This document shows, one piece after another, positions 43,108 through 51,447 of a DNA stretch of 51,447 nt (the stretch's first letter is position 1; each line of letters opens with the position of its first letter). The notes under the pieces were generated by a model. It was given only the letters and a program-made list of their open reading frames with translations. It was not told the DNA's origin and searched no databases. This stretch comes from a bacterium (GTDB lineage: Bacteria > Verrucomicrobiota > Verrucomicrobiia > Limisphaerales > UBA11358), in the NCBI GenBank assembly GCA_021813325.1, contig JAKALA010000023.1, positions 1 through 51,447 of the forward strand, written 5' to 3'. The position numbers were made by a program, and so were the translations under genes.

Positions 43108-44259
43108 ATGAAACTGAATAAATCCCTAGTGGCCGCCGTTCTCGGTCTGAGCCTGACCAGTCTTTGCCAAGCCGGCGACGTCTTCATGAGCGGTTCCACC
43201 GCCATGCGCAGCACGGTTTACGCGGCGTTGATCAACGCCGGAACGGTGTTCCAATCCGCCCCCTCCGTGACGACCTACAACGGCGGCGGCAGCGGCGCCA
43301 ATTACATGGCATTCCGCGGCACGCTGGTGGGCGGTTCGGGCACCACCACGCTGTATTGTCATTGGAGCGGCTCCGAAGCCGGCATTTTAAACGTGGCCAG
43401 CAACACCACAATACAGGTGGATTTCATTGATGCTTCGCTGGTTGACGGCGCCGATCACGGTTCCGCCCTTCCGGCCACCACCCAGAATGCCTTTGTCAAT
43501 CTGGCCATGGCGGACAATTCCCAGGCCTATTCCCGCACCAAAAAACCGACGCTCGCCACCAAGGCGGCGGTTGGCGTGATCACCTTTGAATGGGTTCGCA
43601 ACCACGGCCTCTGGACGGGCACCAACGTGACCGATTCCCAGGTCCGCCAGGCGCTGGGCGGCTATTGCCCGCGCGCCGTGTTTTCCGGCAATGCGGCGGA
43701 TGTGAATGATTATGTCTATGTTTCCGGCCGCAACAACCAATCCGGCACCCGCGTGAATGCCTTCGGCACCTCGGGCTTCGGCATCTTCACCATTCCGAAC
43801 CAGGTTGAAATGAACGCCTCCGGTGTCATGCAGGATTTGAACGGTTTCGGCACCTACGCCGGCGACTACGGCTACGAAAGCGGCGGCACGCTCGCCAGCA
43901 CCATGGGTGCCAACACCACCACGGCGGCGGATTTGTTCAACGGCAAAACCGGCTACTCGGTCATTTCCTACATGGGCGTGGGTGACGCCAGCAGTGCCAT
44001 TGGCACCTACGGCGCCGTGCCGCTCGCTTTGAACGGCGTTCCCTTCAGTTCGGCGGCGATCAAGGAAGGTCAATATGGCTTCTGGGGCAATGAATACATC
44101 TTAGCCGCCAACAACGCCAACACTGAAGCGCTTGCGGTCTTCAACCTGCTCTCCGCCAACACGGGCATCAACACCTTCTGCGACGGCACCAAGGCCATCA
44201 AACTGACGGACATGCATTGCACGCGCACGGGTCCGACGTCTGATCCGTCCCACAACTAA
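43108..44259 (+). CDS. Secreted PstS-like periplasmic binding protein
   Basis: A 383-residue exported protein. Signal peptide LVAAVLGLSLTSLCQAG is followed by VFMSGSTAMRSTVYAAL, which matches the Gly-Ser-Thr phosphate-contact loop of PstS-like proteins, and by GRNNQSGTRVNAFGTSGFG, the second contact loop. The central part contains the usual hinge segments. No pstC/pstA/pstB genes accompany it, and no lipobox or membrane anchor is present, so it may be an outer or matrix protein rather than an uptake component. A perfect hairpin terminator follows. Confidence 0.75.
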   Translation: MKLNKSLVAAVLGLSLTSLCQAGDVFMSGSTAMRSTVYAALINAGTVFQSAPSVTTYNGGGSGANYMAFRGTLVGGSGTTTLYCHWSGSEAGILNVASNTTIQVDFIDASLVDGADHGSALPATTQNAFVNLAMADNSQAYSRTKKPTLATKAAVGVITFEWVRNHGLWTGTNVTDSQVRQALGGYCPRAVFSGNAADVNDYVYVSGRNNQSGTRVNAFGTSGFGIFTIPNQVEMNASGVMQDLNGFGTYAGDYGYESGGTLASTMGANTTTAADLFNGKTGYSVISYMGVGDASSAIGTYGAVPLALNGVPFSSAAIKEGQYGFWGNEYILAANNANTEALAVFNLLSANTGINTFCDGTKAIKLTDMHCTRTGPTSDPSHN

Positions 44260-44276
44260 TTTAGTTACTGATTCAC

Positions 44277-44309
44277 GCCGGCGTGGACTCACGTTCACGC
44301 CGGCCTTTT
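44277..44309 (+). terminator. Rho-independent terminator after the PstS-like gene
   Basis: GCCGGCGTG (44277-44285) pairs perfectly with CACGCCGGC (44296-44304) around a 10-nt loop and is followed by CTTTTC. It starts 18 bases after the stop codon. Confidence 0.85.
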
Positions 44310-44375
44310 CGCATTAAACCCGGGCCGCAAGTCAAAGCGCGGCCAGCGGCCAAACCGGCGGAATCCAGACCGTCC

Positions 44376-45296
44376 ATGAAAATCGCCTTTAAAATTTCCC
44401 TCGTTGCCAATCTCTTTCTCCTAGCCGCCCTGATTCTCCAAGGGCGCGCGCCGCGCCAGACCGGCGAAGCCCGGCCAGTCGCCGGACCTTCGCTGCCCGC
44501 GCCGGCCGCCCTGCCGGCCCAACCGGTTCCGGTCGCCACCGCCGCCGCGCAAACCGCCAAAACCAACGCCTTTGACTGGGCGCAACTCGAGTCCGCCGAT
44601 TACCGGACTTATGTCAAAAACCTCCGCGCCATCAATTGTCCCGCCGCCGCGTTGCGCGCCATTGTCACCGCCGACGTGAACGCGCTGTATCAGAAACGCG
44701 CCGGCGAATTGGAAGCCAAGCTGGCCGATTTCGACCGCAGCTCGTGGGCGGATAAATTGACTTCGGCCAAGTCGCGCCAGGCCTGGCTGGATGAATTGCA
44801 ACAGATGCCCAACACCAAAGCGGCGGAAATCGCCAGCCTTCTGGGAGTTTCGACCAGCCCGCCGCAAGGGGTGGTGGCTGCCACGACTGCTGCCAACTCG
44901 GCAAGCCCGGCCTCTGCCGCCAGCGCGACCGCCGGGGCCACGCCGCTTTCCCAGTCTTCCACGCTGATGACTTCATCCGGCGGCGAGTTGACCGCTGCGG
45001 GCACGGCCACGGGCGCGAAAGCCCAGGCCGCCACGCCGGTGTTGCCCATGGTTTTTCGTCAAGTAGATCCGACGGTCATGAGTCTGACGCCGGAGCAGGT
45101 GCAGACGATCAACGATTTACGCCAGACATTCATCGATGAGGTCGGCGGTCCTAATCAAGATCCGAGCGACCCGGCCTATCTTCAACGCTGGCTGAAAGCC
45201 CAGCCCGACGTGGACAAATTGCTGCAAGGCATGTTGGGGGTCATGGCGTGGGAAACGTATCAAGTCGCCACATGGAATCCGCCGGCCGGAGGTTGA
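44376..45296 (+). CDS. Membrane-anchored hypothetical protein with Ala/Pro/Ser-rich segments
   Basis: A 306-residue protein from ATG 44376 (MKIAFKISLVANLFLLAALI), which supplies an N-terminal membrane helix; the open frame extends into the upstream terminator, so that start is rejected. A Pro/Ala linker (about 25-60) precedes a helical domain (YRTYVKNLRAINCPAAALRA, then KRAGELEAKLADFDRSSW). A low-complexity Ala/Thr/Ser segment at about 170-220 separates it from a C-terminal helical part (MSLTPEQVQTINDLRQTFID). I do not recognise a named family. It converges with the Sel1 gene 11 bases away. Confidence 0.75.
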   Translation: MKIAFKISLVANLFLLAALILQGRAPRQTGEARPVAGPSLPAPAALPAQPVPVATAAAQTAKTNAFDWAQLESADYRTYVKNLRAINCPAAALRAIVTADVNALYQKRAGELEAKLADFDRSSWADKLTSAKSRQAWLDELQQMPNTKAAEIASLLGVSTSPPQGVVAATTAANSASPASAASATAGATPLSQSSTLMTSSGGELTAAGTATGAKAQAATPVLPMVFRQVDPTVMSLTPEQVQTINDLRQTFIDEVGGPNQDPSDPAYLQRWLKAQPDVDKLLQGMLGVMAWETYQVATWNPPAGG

Positions 45297-45307
45297 ACGG
45301 ACCGGCT

Positions 45308-46228
45308 TTACGGCGACGTTTGGCGCAAGGGTAAAAATGCCGCCGCCCGGCGTTTGGCTTCGGCGATTTGCGCGGGACTGAGGATCGGCCGGTTGAGTGG
45401 GTTTTTGCCCTCCATTTCTTCAAGGTAATGCCGGGCAATCGGCTCGCCATTTTGTGTTGCGATGTCAAACCACTTGTAAGCCTCCACCAAATCGGTCTTC
45501 ACGCCGGAGCCGTCGCGATACATGCAGCCCAGATTCATTTGTCCTTGCGCATCGTTTTTCTCCGCCGCCTTGCGATAATAAAACGCGGCTTGCGCGGGAT
45601 CGCGTTCCACGCCGTTGCCGCCATGTTCGTAAATGTAGCCGAGCGGATTCAGCGCTTCGGCCCGGCCCAGGGCCTCGGCCTTTTCAAACCAGGCGCGCGC
45701 CTGGGTAAAATTCACCGGAATGGATTCCCGCCCGTCCAGATACAAAAAGCCCAAGGCGAGCATGGCGTCGGACTGTTTTTGCCGCGCCGCTTTTTGATAC
45801 CATTTCAAAGCTTCCAGCGCATTGGTGGGCAGGCCCCGGCCTTCCGCGTAGCTGCGGCCCAGACTGTATTGGCCCAGCGGATCGCCAGCCTTGGCGGCTT
45901 GGCGATACCACCGGGCCGCTTTGGTGAAGTTTTGGCGCACGCCCTGTCCCTTGGCGTAGAAAACCCCGAGATCATTTTGCGCATACGCGAAGCCCTGATC
46001 CGCCGCCCGCCGCATCCACTCGGCCGCCCGCGCGTAGTCTTGCGGCACGCCGTCGCCCTTGGCGTAATGTTTGGCCAGCGCATATTGCGCCGCCGCATCG
46101 CCTTTTTGGGCGGCTGCAACGGCGGTGGCCAGCCCCCCGTTATCCTGCGCGTGAACCGCCCCGGCGCCCGCCAGGGTCATGGCCAGGAGGAGGCCGGACA
46201 AAAGGGGAAGAATTGTCTGCTTTGTCAT
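45308..46228 (-). CDS. Sel1-like repeat protein
   Basis: A 306-residue exported protein from ATG 46228 (MTKQTILPLLSGLLLAMTLA, cleaved near VHAQD). At least six Sel1-type tetratricopeptide repeats of 36 residues follow, e.g. AQYALAKHYAKGDGVPQDYA, AQNDLGVFYAKGQGVRQNFT and GQMNLGCMYRDGSGVKTDLV. Such repeats are protein-binding scaffolds; its partner is unknown. A Pho-box-like repeat lies 72-89 bases upstream on the same strand. Confidence 0.88.
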   Translation of the reverse strand: MTKQTILPLLSGLLLAMTLAGAGAVHAQDNGGLATAVAAAQKGDAAAQYALAKHYAKGDGVPQDYARAAEWMRRAADQGFAYAQNDLGVFYAKGQGVRQNFTKAARWYRQAAKAGDPLGQYSLGRSYAEGRGLPTNALEALKWYQKAARQKQSDAMLALGFLYLDGRESIPVNFTQARAWFEKAEALGRAEALNPLGYIYEHGGNGVERDPAQAAFYYRKAAEKNDAQGQMNLGCMYRDGSGVKTDLVEAYKWFDIATQNGEPIARHYLEEMEGKNPLNRPILSPAQIAEAKRRAAAFLPLRQTSP

Positions 46229-46299
46229 AAAAATTTGGACGCGCGGAAAGTATTTAGCGCAGCCGGCCCATGAAGTCATGTGAAGAAAGTGGGACAATC

Positions 46300-46317
46300 G
46301 TTACAAATCAGTTACGG
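46300..46317 (-). promoter_or_regulatory. Pho-box-like direct repeat upstream of the Sel1 gene
   Basis: On the minus strand the site reads CCGTAAC TGAT TTGTAAC, 7-mers with an 11-base period and the same sequence as the porin site in one copy. A further TTGTAAC lies at 46331-46337, about two turns away. The gap 46229-46541 (313 bases) holds this site and the promoter of the next plus-strand gene, and no gene. Confidence 0.4.
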
Positions 46318-46541
46318 GCCGGCAACGCGTGTTACAAGTTGTCGCCATTTGCAACCGGATTTCAATCTGATGACGCACTATTTCCTTAAACCTCTGCAAA
46401 TTCAGGCTTTATTCTCCAAAACCGGCGCGTCCTTAAAACGGTTCCGCGTGTCTTCCAACAGGATGAAACGCTGCCGACGGGCGGCTAGACTGCTAAAACA
46501 TTTAATACCGAGATCAAGACACCACCCACAACCAAGACAAC

Positions 46542-47387
46542 ATGATCAAACCCATCAAACTGGCCTTGCTCGCCACCGGACTCGCCCTGACTTCAACCCA
46601 CGCCGCCACCTACACGGGCGACCTGGTCGTCGGCTTCACGACCCAGTCGGGCAACGACTTGATTTATGATCTGGGTCCTCAATCTGCCTTGACCGATGGC
46701 CAGAGTTGGAATTTATCCAGCCTGCTCTCCGGCTACAATCTCAACGTGGTTTACTGGGGCGTGATCGGCGACAAAAACATCGGCGGCGTCCGCACCGCAT
46801 GGATGACCACGGATGGCACGGTGGTGCCCGACCCCATTCCCAGCACGTCCGCCTGGGGCAAGATCGATACCGCCACCAAGACCTTGTATCAGTTCTTTCC
46901 GTCTGCCGCCGCCGGGCAATCCACCACCATTGATGCCACCGACGCGAGCAGTTGGAATCAGGAAACCCTCAACGGCCTGGGCAGTCCCAGTTCTTATGTC
47001 AGCGTCAAAGCCGACCCGAATGGGCAGGGCAAAACTTCCACCCCGTTTTACAGCATGGTGGCCGATGGTTCCGCCGCCGTCAAAGTGGGCACGTTCACCC
47101 TGAACGGCACGGGCACGTTGACCTTCAGCACCGTCACCACAGTGGCCACACCACCCGCTCCGCGCATTGTTAATATCGCCCGGGCGGGCGGCACGACGAC
47201 CGTTTTCTTCACCACCACCAACGGCAATTTCAGCTACAAGCTTTACTACACCAACTCGGCGGGATTGACCGCGCCGGCCGCCAACTGGCCCGCGCTTTCC
47301 ACAAGCGTGACCGGCAACGGACAAACCAATTTCCTCCAGGACACCACGACGGACGCCACCCGCTTCTATCGCGTCGGAGTTCAATAA
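46542..47387 (+). CDS. Secreted protein, paralogue of the 42353 protein with a different C-terminus
   Basis: A 281-residue secreted protein. The signal peptide (ALLATGLALTSTHAA) and first 190 residues closely match the PEP-CTERM protein at 42353 (VGFTTQSGNDLIYDLGP, GYNLNVVYWGVIGDKN). Instead of a PEP-CTERM tail it has a C-terminal 80-residue beta-rich module, VNIARAGGTTTVFFTTTNG through FLQDTTTDATRFYRVGVQ, similar in form to the ends of three other secreted proteins in the window. The two paralogues thus appear to use different sorting signals. A strong terminator follows. Confidence 0.82.
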   Translation: MIKPIKLALLATGLALTSTHAATYTGDLVVGFTTQSGNDLIYDLGPQSALTDGQSWNLSSLLSGYNLNVVYWGVIGDKNIGGVRTAWMTTDGTVVPDPIPSTSAWGKIDTATKTLYQFFPSAAAGQSTTIDATDASSWNQETLNGLGSPSSYVSVKADPNGQGKTSTPFYSMVADGSAAVKVGTFTLNGTGTLTFSTVTTVATPPAPRIVNIARAGGTTTVFFTTTNGNFSYKLYYTNSAGLTAPAANWPALSTSVTGNGQTNFLQDTTTDATRFYRVGVQ

Positions 47388-47409
47388 GCGAAGCTAGATT
47401 TCGTCGCGC

Positions 47410-47450
47410 AAAGCTGGTTGCTTTTTGTGGCAACCAGCTTTTTAATTTTA
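47410..47450 (+). terminator. Rho-independent terminator after the 46542 gene
   Basis: AAAGCTGGTTGC (47410-47421) pairs with GCAACCAGCTTT (47430-47441) in a 12-bp stem, followed by TTAATTTTA. It begins 22 bases after the stop codon. Confidence 0.9.
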
Positions 47451-47541
47451 TGGCCAAGCGAATCATGCGACCGCAGGTTATGGCCACTTCATGCCACCTG
47501 ACAGTTGGCGCGTCATACACTAGCTTGTTCCCATCAACTTA

Positions 47542-50500
47542 ATGATGACCTTTCGTTCCATGGGAAACCGGTTGAAAACCATCGGGAGCCTGCTGCTCGC
47601 GGGCGGTATTATTCCGTTTACCTCGCCAGTTTTGGCCGACTCTGATACCAGCACAGTTCTGCCTTATACCTGCGGCACGCGCATTACCCCCAGTTCGCCG
47701 GCCATTGCTGGAACGCGTTACGGCCGCATCCTCCGGCTGGAACACAGCGGCAGCGTCAACGGCACCCTGCTCGCCACGTTTGAAGCGTGGCCAAATAATT
47801 TCGGGATTTATCGGAGCACAGACGACGGCGTCAATTGGACCCAAATCGCCACCACCAGTGAAACGCAGTTCGCCGGCTATCAATTCAAGGTGGAACCGGA
47901 CTTGTTTGAGCTGCCCGTGGCCATGGGAAATTTGCCAGCCGGAACCGTCCTGCTGGCCGGCAATGCGCCCGGGCCATCGTCCAGCCGGAATTTGGAAATT
48001 TATTACAGTCTGGATCATGGACTCACCTGGAAGTTTCGCAGCGTGGTGCAATCCAATGACGCCACGCACATTAATCTTTGGGAGCCGTATCTGGGCGTGA
48101 CCAGCGCCGGACAATTGATCTGTTACTATAGCGATGAACGGTTCACCGCCACCTACAATCAGGTCCTGAGCGAACGTGTTTCACCGGATGGCGGCCTCAC
48201 GTGGGGCACCGAACAATTCGCCTGCGCCATTCCCGACGGCGTGCAACGTCCCGGCATGGCCGTGGTCACGCGCATGGGCAACGGCAAATATGTGATGAGC
48301 TTCGAAGCCGTGAACGGCGGCGCCCGCAGCCAGGTGCACATCAAGTTTTCCGACGATGGCATTAATTGGGGCAGCGGCCCGGCGGATTACGGCACCCCGG
48401 TCCAAACTGCCAGCGGCGCTTACCTCGGCGCCTGTCCGTATATCGTGTGGGTTCCCGCCGGCGGTCCGAATGGAACGTTGGTGCTGGCCGCTCAATTTCT
48501 CGTGAACAGTCCCAATACGGATCGCGAATTGCTCATCAACACGCATCTTGGCCAGGGCAATTGGACCATGATTCCCGCACCGGTGCAGTGGCAGGGCGGC
48601 GGCAATGTGCTCGCCGGCTGGAGCCAGGGCATGATTCCCACCGCCGACGGTCAGGGTGTCATTCAGCTCGCCAGCTCCCAAATCACCCTCAACGGCAACA
48701 CGAACAACAATGAAATGCTCGTGGGCCGCGCCCAGCTCATTCTGCCGGGCAATGCCTACGTCGTCGCCAATCAAAACAGCGGATTGGCCTTGGAAATTCC
48801 CGGAAATTCGCCGACGCACGGCGTTGGGTTTCAGCAGGGCCTCGTCAACGGCGGGCCGGCGCAGAAATGGCGTTTCAATGATCTCGGAAATAATGTCTGG
48901 ACGGTTATCAATTCCGCCAACCGGCTCGCGTGGGACAACACCGGCTGGAGCGTCGCGCCCGGCACCAAGATTGAACAGTGGGATTACAATGGTCTGCCTG
49001 TTCAGCAATGGAAACTTCGCCCCGTGGGCAACGGCGCCTGGCGATTTCTGAATGTGTATTCCGGCCTGGCCATTACCGTGACCAACGCCGCCACCGCCGC
49101 CGGCGCGGCCATCATTCAATGGAGCAACGCGGCGACCGCTGAACAAAACTGGCTGCCGTCCCAACCAGACTTTGGACTTGCCGCGCATTACACGTTTGAT
49201 GGCAACGTGCAGGATGCCACCGGTCACGGCAACGATGGATCGCCGGCCGCCAGCACCACGAACTATGTGACAGGCCGCTTTGGCGGTTACGCCTTGCGCT
49301 TCAATGGCACCAATGATTACGTGCAAATCCCTCGTTCCATCGGTGGCGGCAACTGCTTCGCCATCGCTTTTTGGATGAAAACCACCTCCATTGGCGGCGG
49401 CAGTTCCACCTGGATTGGCGGCAGTGGATTGGTCGATGGAGATGTTTGGGGTTCCAAAAATGATTTCGGCATTTCACTGTTGAACGGAAAAATTGCCTTT
49501 GGCGTGGGCAATCCAGAAACCACCCTCCAGTCCACCCTACCGGTAAATGACGGCCAATGGCACCACGTCGTCGCCATGCGTGACGGTTTCAATGGCCGGA
49601 TGGCCATCTATTTGGACGGCCTCTTGAATACCAATGCGCCGGGACCAATCGGCGCGAAAATCGATCCTCCCGTCCTGCGCATCGGCAGCATCCAAAATGG
49701 AATTTCAGGAAAATATTTCGACGGAGTGATCGACGAGGTGCGGCTTTACAACAACTGGCTCGACACGAACACCATTGCGCAACTGGCAACCCAGCCATCC
49801 CTGCTGGCTTGGTTGAAATTTGATGAAGCCAGCGCCACCACCGCCATTGATTCCACCGGCAACGGCTGGAATGGCACGTTGGTCAACGGTCCCACCCGGA
49901 TTGCCGGACACACCGGCTTGGCCGTCAATTTAAATGCCAGCGCCAACAACTACGTCAGCCTGCCAGCCGGCGTGGCGGGCAGCTTGAATAGTTGCACGAT
50001 GGCGGCCTGGGTCAGACCGAACAACAGTGGCACATGGTCCCGGATTTTTGATTTTGGTGACAGCCCGACGAATTACCTGTTTTTGTCACCGGTCGGCGGC
50101 GGCAACATCATTCGCTTTGCCATGACCACCACCGCCGGGGCGGGTGAACAAGGGATCGATTACCAGGGTGCCTTGTCTTCCGGCGTGTGGCATCACCTCG
50201 CCGTTACTCTGGATTCCGGCATCGGCATTCTCTACGTGGATGGCGCTCCAGTGGCGACCAATCAGACGTTGTCGCTGGCGCCCGCTGATCTGGGCAACAC
50301 CGTGCAAAACTGGATTGGCCGCTCGCAATATCCCGACCCGTATCTGAACGGTGCCATTGATGATTTCCGTATTTATCAGGGTGCGCTGAGTCTCACAGAC
50401 GTGGCCAGCTTTGTCACGCCATTGGCCGCGCCGACCGGATTGACCGCCGCCAGCGGTGATGCGGCGGTGGGTCTCACGTGGGATGCCCTGCCGTCCGCGG

Positions 50501-50913
50501 CGGGTTTCAACGTCAAGCGCGCGCGCGTCAGCGGCGGCCCTTACACCACCATTGCCAGCAACCTGCCCGCCACGGAATTCACCGATGGCGTTGTCACCAA
50601 TGGCATCCGGTATTTTTACGTGGTTACCGCCACCAATCCGGTCATGGAAAGCGCCCGTTCCGCCGAAGTTTCAGCGGTGCCCGCGCCGCGAATTCCGCCG
50701 CAACTCACGGTTTTGCTGGCCGCCGGACAATTGCATTTCTCCTGGCCGACCGATCACACCGGCTGGCTGCTGCAATGTCAAACGAATGATCCGGGCACTG
50801 GTCTGGGCACGAACTGGATCACCGTCCCCAATTCCGGTGCGGCGGTCCAATTCGACATGCCGGTCAATCCCGCCAACGGCAGCATCTTCTTCCGGCTGGC
50901 CGCGCCCAATTGA
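47542..50913 (+). CDS. Secreted sialidase-like protein with ricin, LamG and FN3 domains
   Basis: A 1123-residue secreted protein. Signal peptide near residue 30 (GIIPFTSPVLAD). Residues ~35-400 form a BNR/sialidase-like six-blade fold with Asp-box-like turns (STDDGVNWTQIA, SLDHGLTWKFRS, SPDGGLTWGTEQ). A ricin-type beta-trefoil follows (about 400-550, NQNSGLALEIPGNSPTHG and QQWKLRP). Then two LamG/concanavalin domains (YTFDGNVQDATGHGNDG and KFDEASATTAIDSTGNGWNG), an FN3-like domain (APTGLTAASGDAAVGLTWDA) and a C-terminal module ending IFFRLAAPN. It probably binds and trims host or environmental glycans. True sialidase activity is unproven, as no complete catalytic triad could be checked. Confidence 0.82.
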   Translation: MMTFRSMGNRLKTIGSLLLAGGIIPFTSPVLADSDTSTVLPYTCGTRITPSSPAIAGTRYGRILRLEHSGSVNGTLLATFEAWPNNFGIYRSTDDGVNWTQIATTSETQFAGYQFKVEPDLFELPVAMGNLPAGTVLLAGNAPGPSSSRNLEIYYSLDHGLTWKFRSVVQSNDATHINLWEPYLGVTSAGQLICYYSDERFTATYNQVLSERVSPDGGLTWGTEQFACAIPDGVQRPGMAVVTRMGNGKYVMSFEAVNGGARSQVHIKFSDDGINWGSGPADYGTPVQTASGAYLGACPYIVWVPAGGPNGTLVLAAQFLVNSPNTDRELLINTHLGQGNWTMIPAPVQWQGGGNVLAGWSQGMIPTADGQGVIQLASSQITLNGNTNNNEMLVGRAQLILPGNAYVVANQNSGLALEIPGNSPTHGVGFQQGLVNGGPAQKWRFNDLGNNVWTVINSANRLAWDNTGWSVAPGTKIEQWDYNGLPVQQWKLRPVGNGAWRFLNVYSGLAITVTNAATAAGAAIIQWSNAATAEQNWLPSQPDFGLAAHYTFDGNVQDATGHGNDGSPAASTTNYVTGRFGGYALRFNGTNDYVQIPRSIGGGNCFAIAFWMKTTSIGGGSSTWIGGSGLVDGDVWGSKNDFGISLLNGKIAFGVGNPETTLQSTLPVNDGQWHHVVAMRDGFNGRMAIYLDGLLNTNAPGPIGAKIDPPVLRIGSIQNGISGKYFDGVIDEVRLYNNWLDTNTIAQLATQPSLLAWLKFDEASATTAIDSTGNGWNGTLVNGPTRIAGHTGLAVNLNASANNYVSLPAGVAGSLNSCTMAAWVRPNNSGTWSRIFDFGDSPTNYLFLSPVGGGNIIRFAMTTTAGAGEQGIDYQGALSSGVWHHLAVTLDSGIGILYVDGAPVATNQTLSLAPADLGNTVQNWIGRSQYPDPYLNGAIDDFRIYQGALSLTDVASFVTPLAAPTGLTAASGDAAVGLTWDALPSAAGFNVKRARVSGGPYTTIASNLPATEFTDGVVTNGIRYFYVVTATNPVMESARSAEVSAVPAPRIPPQLTVLLAAGQLHFSWPTDHTGWLLQCQTNDPGTGLGTNWITVPNSGAAVQFDMPVNPANGSIFFRLAAPN

Positions 50914-51447
50914 TCTTCCGCCGGGATGGAAAAATTGGGGTAAAATAATTCAAAGCATTTCCCGGTTAATTTTGTCAAATTCTTGAACTCGTCTGAGGCC
51001 GCATGGCGGAATGCGCCAAGTAGAGGAGTGTTTTGAAATTATTTCCTTCAGGAATTGACAGTCGGTGGAAAATGCCCATGACAAACTCGCAAGCGCCTTC
51101 CGCACCGCTTAATCGCGATCTTACACAAAAAGGTTTGAAGTGGCGCCTCCATGAGGAGTTGGACCTCAAACTTGCTCATCCGCAAGGTTTGCTCGCCGCA
51201 ATAATCGGCAATGAACACGGGCACTTTATCATTATTCATTGGTGGAGCCAATGGAGGTTTTCTCCTGTGTCGTGTAGTGGGCGCATATCAAAAACAAGGA
51301 GTCGTCATTGGGCGGATGTGATCTAAGCCGGAACGATGCAGTTGAGCGCATAATTTCCGTGTGTTTTTTGCGCTCATGCCTGAAGTGAGGCAACTGCATG
51401 GCAGTTGGGGAGCGCGGAGATTTTGGCCAACATTTCCCGCCACCAGT
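50914..51447. other. 534-bp tail without a convincing gene
   Basis: Frames at 51033-51326 (plus) and 51048-51251 (minus) are open but share no recognisable motif. A minus-strand frame stays open from the window end to about 51237 (around 70 codons) and could be the end of a gene lying beyond the edge. GGCCGCAT and ATGCGCC at 50998-51018 form an imperfect hairpin about 85 bases after the sialidase-like gene. Confidence 0.4.

Noticed and set aside
25890-46360. Recurrent GCAACC motifs (about 3716, 25900, 41661, 46350) as ECF-sigma -35 elements
   Set aside because: No consistent -10 element at a fixed spacing could be found, and one copy is part of a hairpin.

Overview
The window looks like a bacterial chromosome contig of about 58% GC (by eye), most likely from Verrucomicrobia, of the Pedosphaera/Limisphaerales type. 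The evidence is: PEP-CTERM proteins, HAF-repeat and LamG/Ig secreted proteins, an exbB-exbD-tonB-exbD cluster, a CXXC-less thioredoxin fold fused to carboxypeptidase-regulatory repeats, an S23-type four-helix-bundle gene, lipid A synthesis (LpxD, so an outer membrane), and few Shine-Dalgarno sites. This lineage is inferred from gene content, not from a marker gene. The first bases carry a transposase remnant and a foldback, so the left edge is probably a contig end.

The most notable region is 310-6091. Two tandem, distantly related secreted proteins (310-2418 and 2415-3695) are each interrupted by an in-frame TGA at the same place, after Phe-Glu-Phe-Gly. In both, the frame stays open after the TGA and continues with nearly the same peptide (GG-T/V-CS-H/L-SWR). 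Both TGAs are followed, 20 nt later, by a 6-bp hairpin with the same AUGGC loop and a compensatory base-pair change. A selenocysteine tRNA gene (UCA anticodon, long variable arm) lies on the same strand at 5995-6091. Together this strongly suggests two selenoproteins, with Sec414 and Sec385 in a U-G-G-x-C motif, belonging to a family I do not recognise. The first also carries a seven-helix membrane domain that is made only by readthrough. A third gene (3782-5893) encodes carboxypeptidase-regulatory repeats plus a redox-dead thioredoxin fold.

6094-7839 holds a four-helix-bundle gene inside heptad inverted repeats abutting the tRNA, then a small membrane protein and a polyferredoxin-like 4Fe-4S membrane protein. 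7832-15671 holds a large S41 peptidase, a Gfo/Idh/MocA dehydrogenase, lpxD, an AraC regulator and an outer-membrane barrel protein.

15754-27909 is a copper/silver-type resistance locus. Its minus-strand genes are a YHS-like protein, a TolC-family lipoprotein, a CusB-like adaptor with four metal-binding modules, a CusA with the methionine triad, and an AEC transporter. A methionine-rich HAF protein lies upstream. Divergent from it is a cnrYXH-like set of anti-sigma, periplasmic metal sensor and ECF sigma genes, which probably controls the efflux genes.

27904-32134 encodes secreted proteins (PEP-CTERM/P-domain, cadherin-like). 32390-36188 holds an ABC-F ATPase and a lysyl-tRNA synthetase with a ~110-residue insertion. 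36617-39822 is an Exb/Ton energising cluster with an AraC regulator. 40004-50913 holds a porin, a PstS-like binding protein, Sel1 repeats, two paralogous surface proteins with different C-termini, and a large sialidase/ricin/LamG protein. Two Pho-box-like direct repeats precede the porin and the Sel1 gene. The last 534 bases show no convincing gene.
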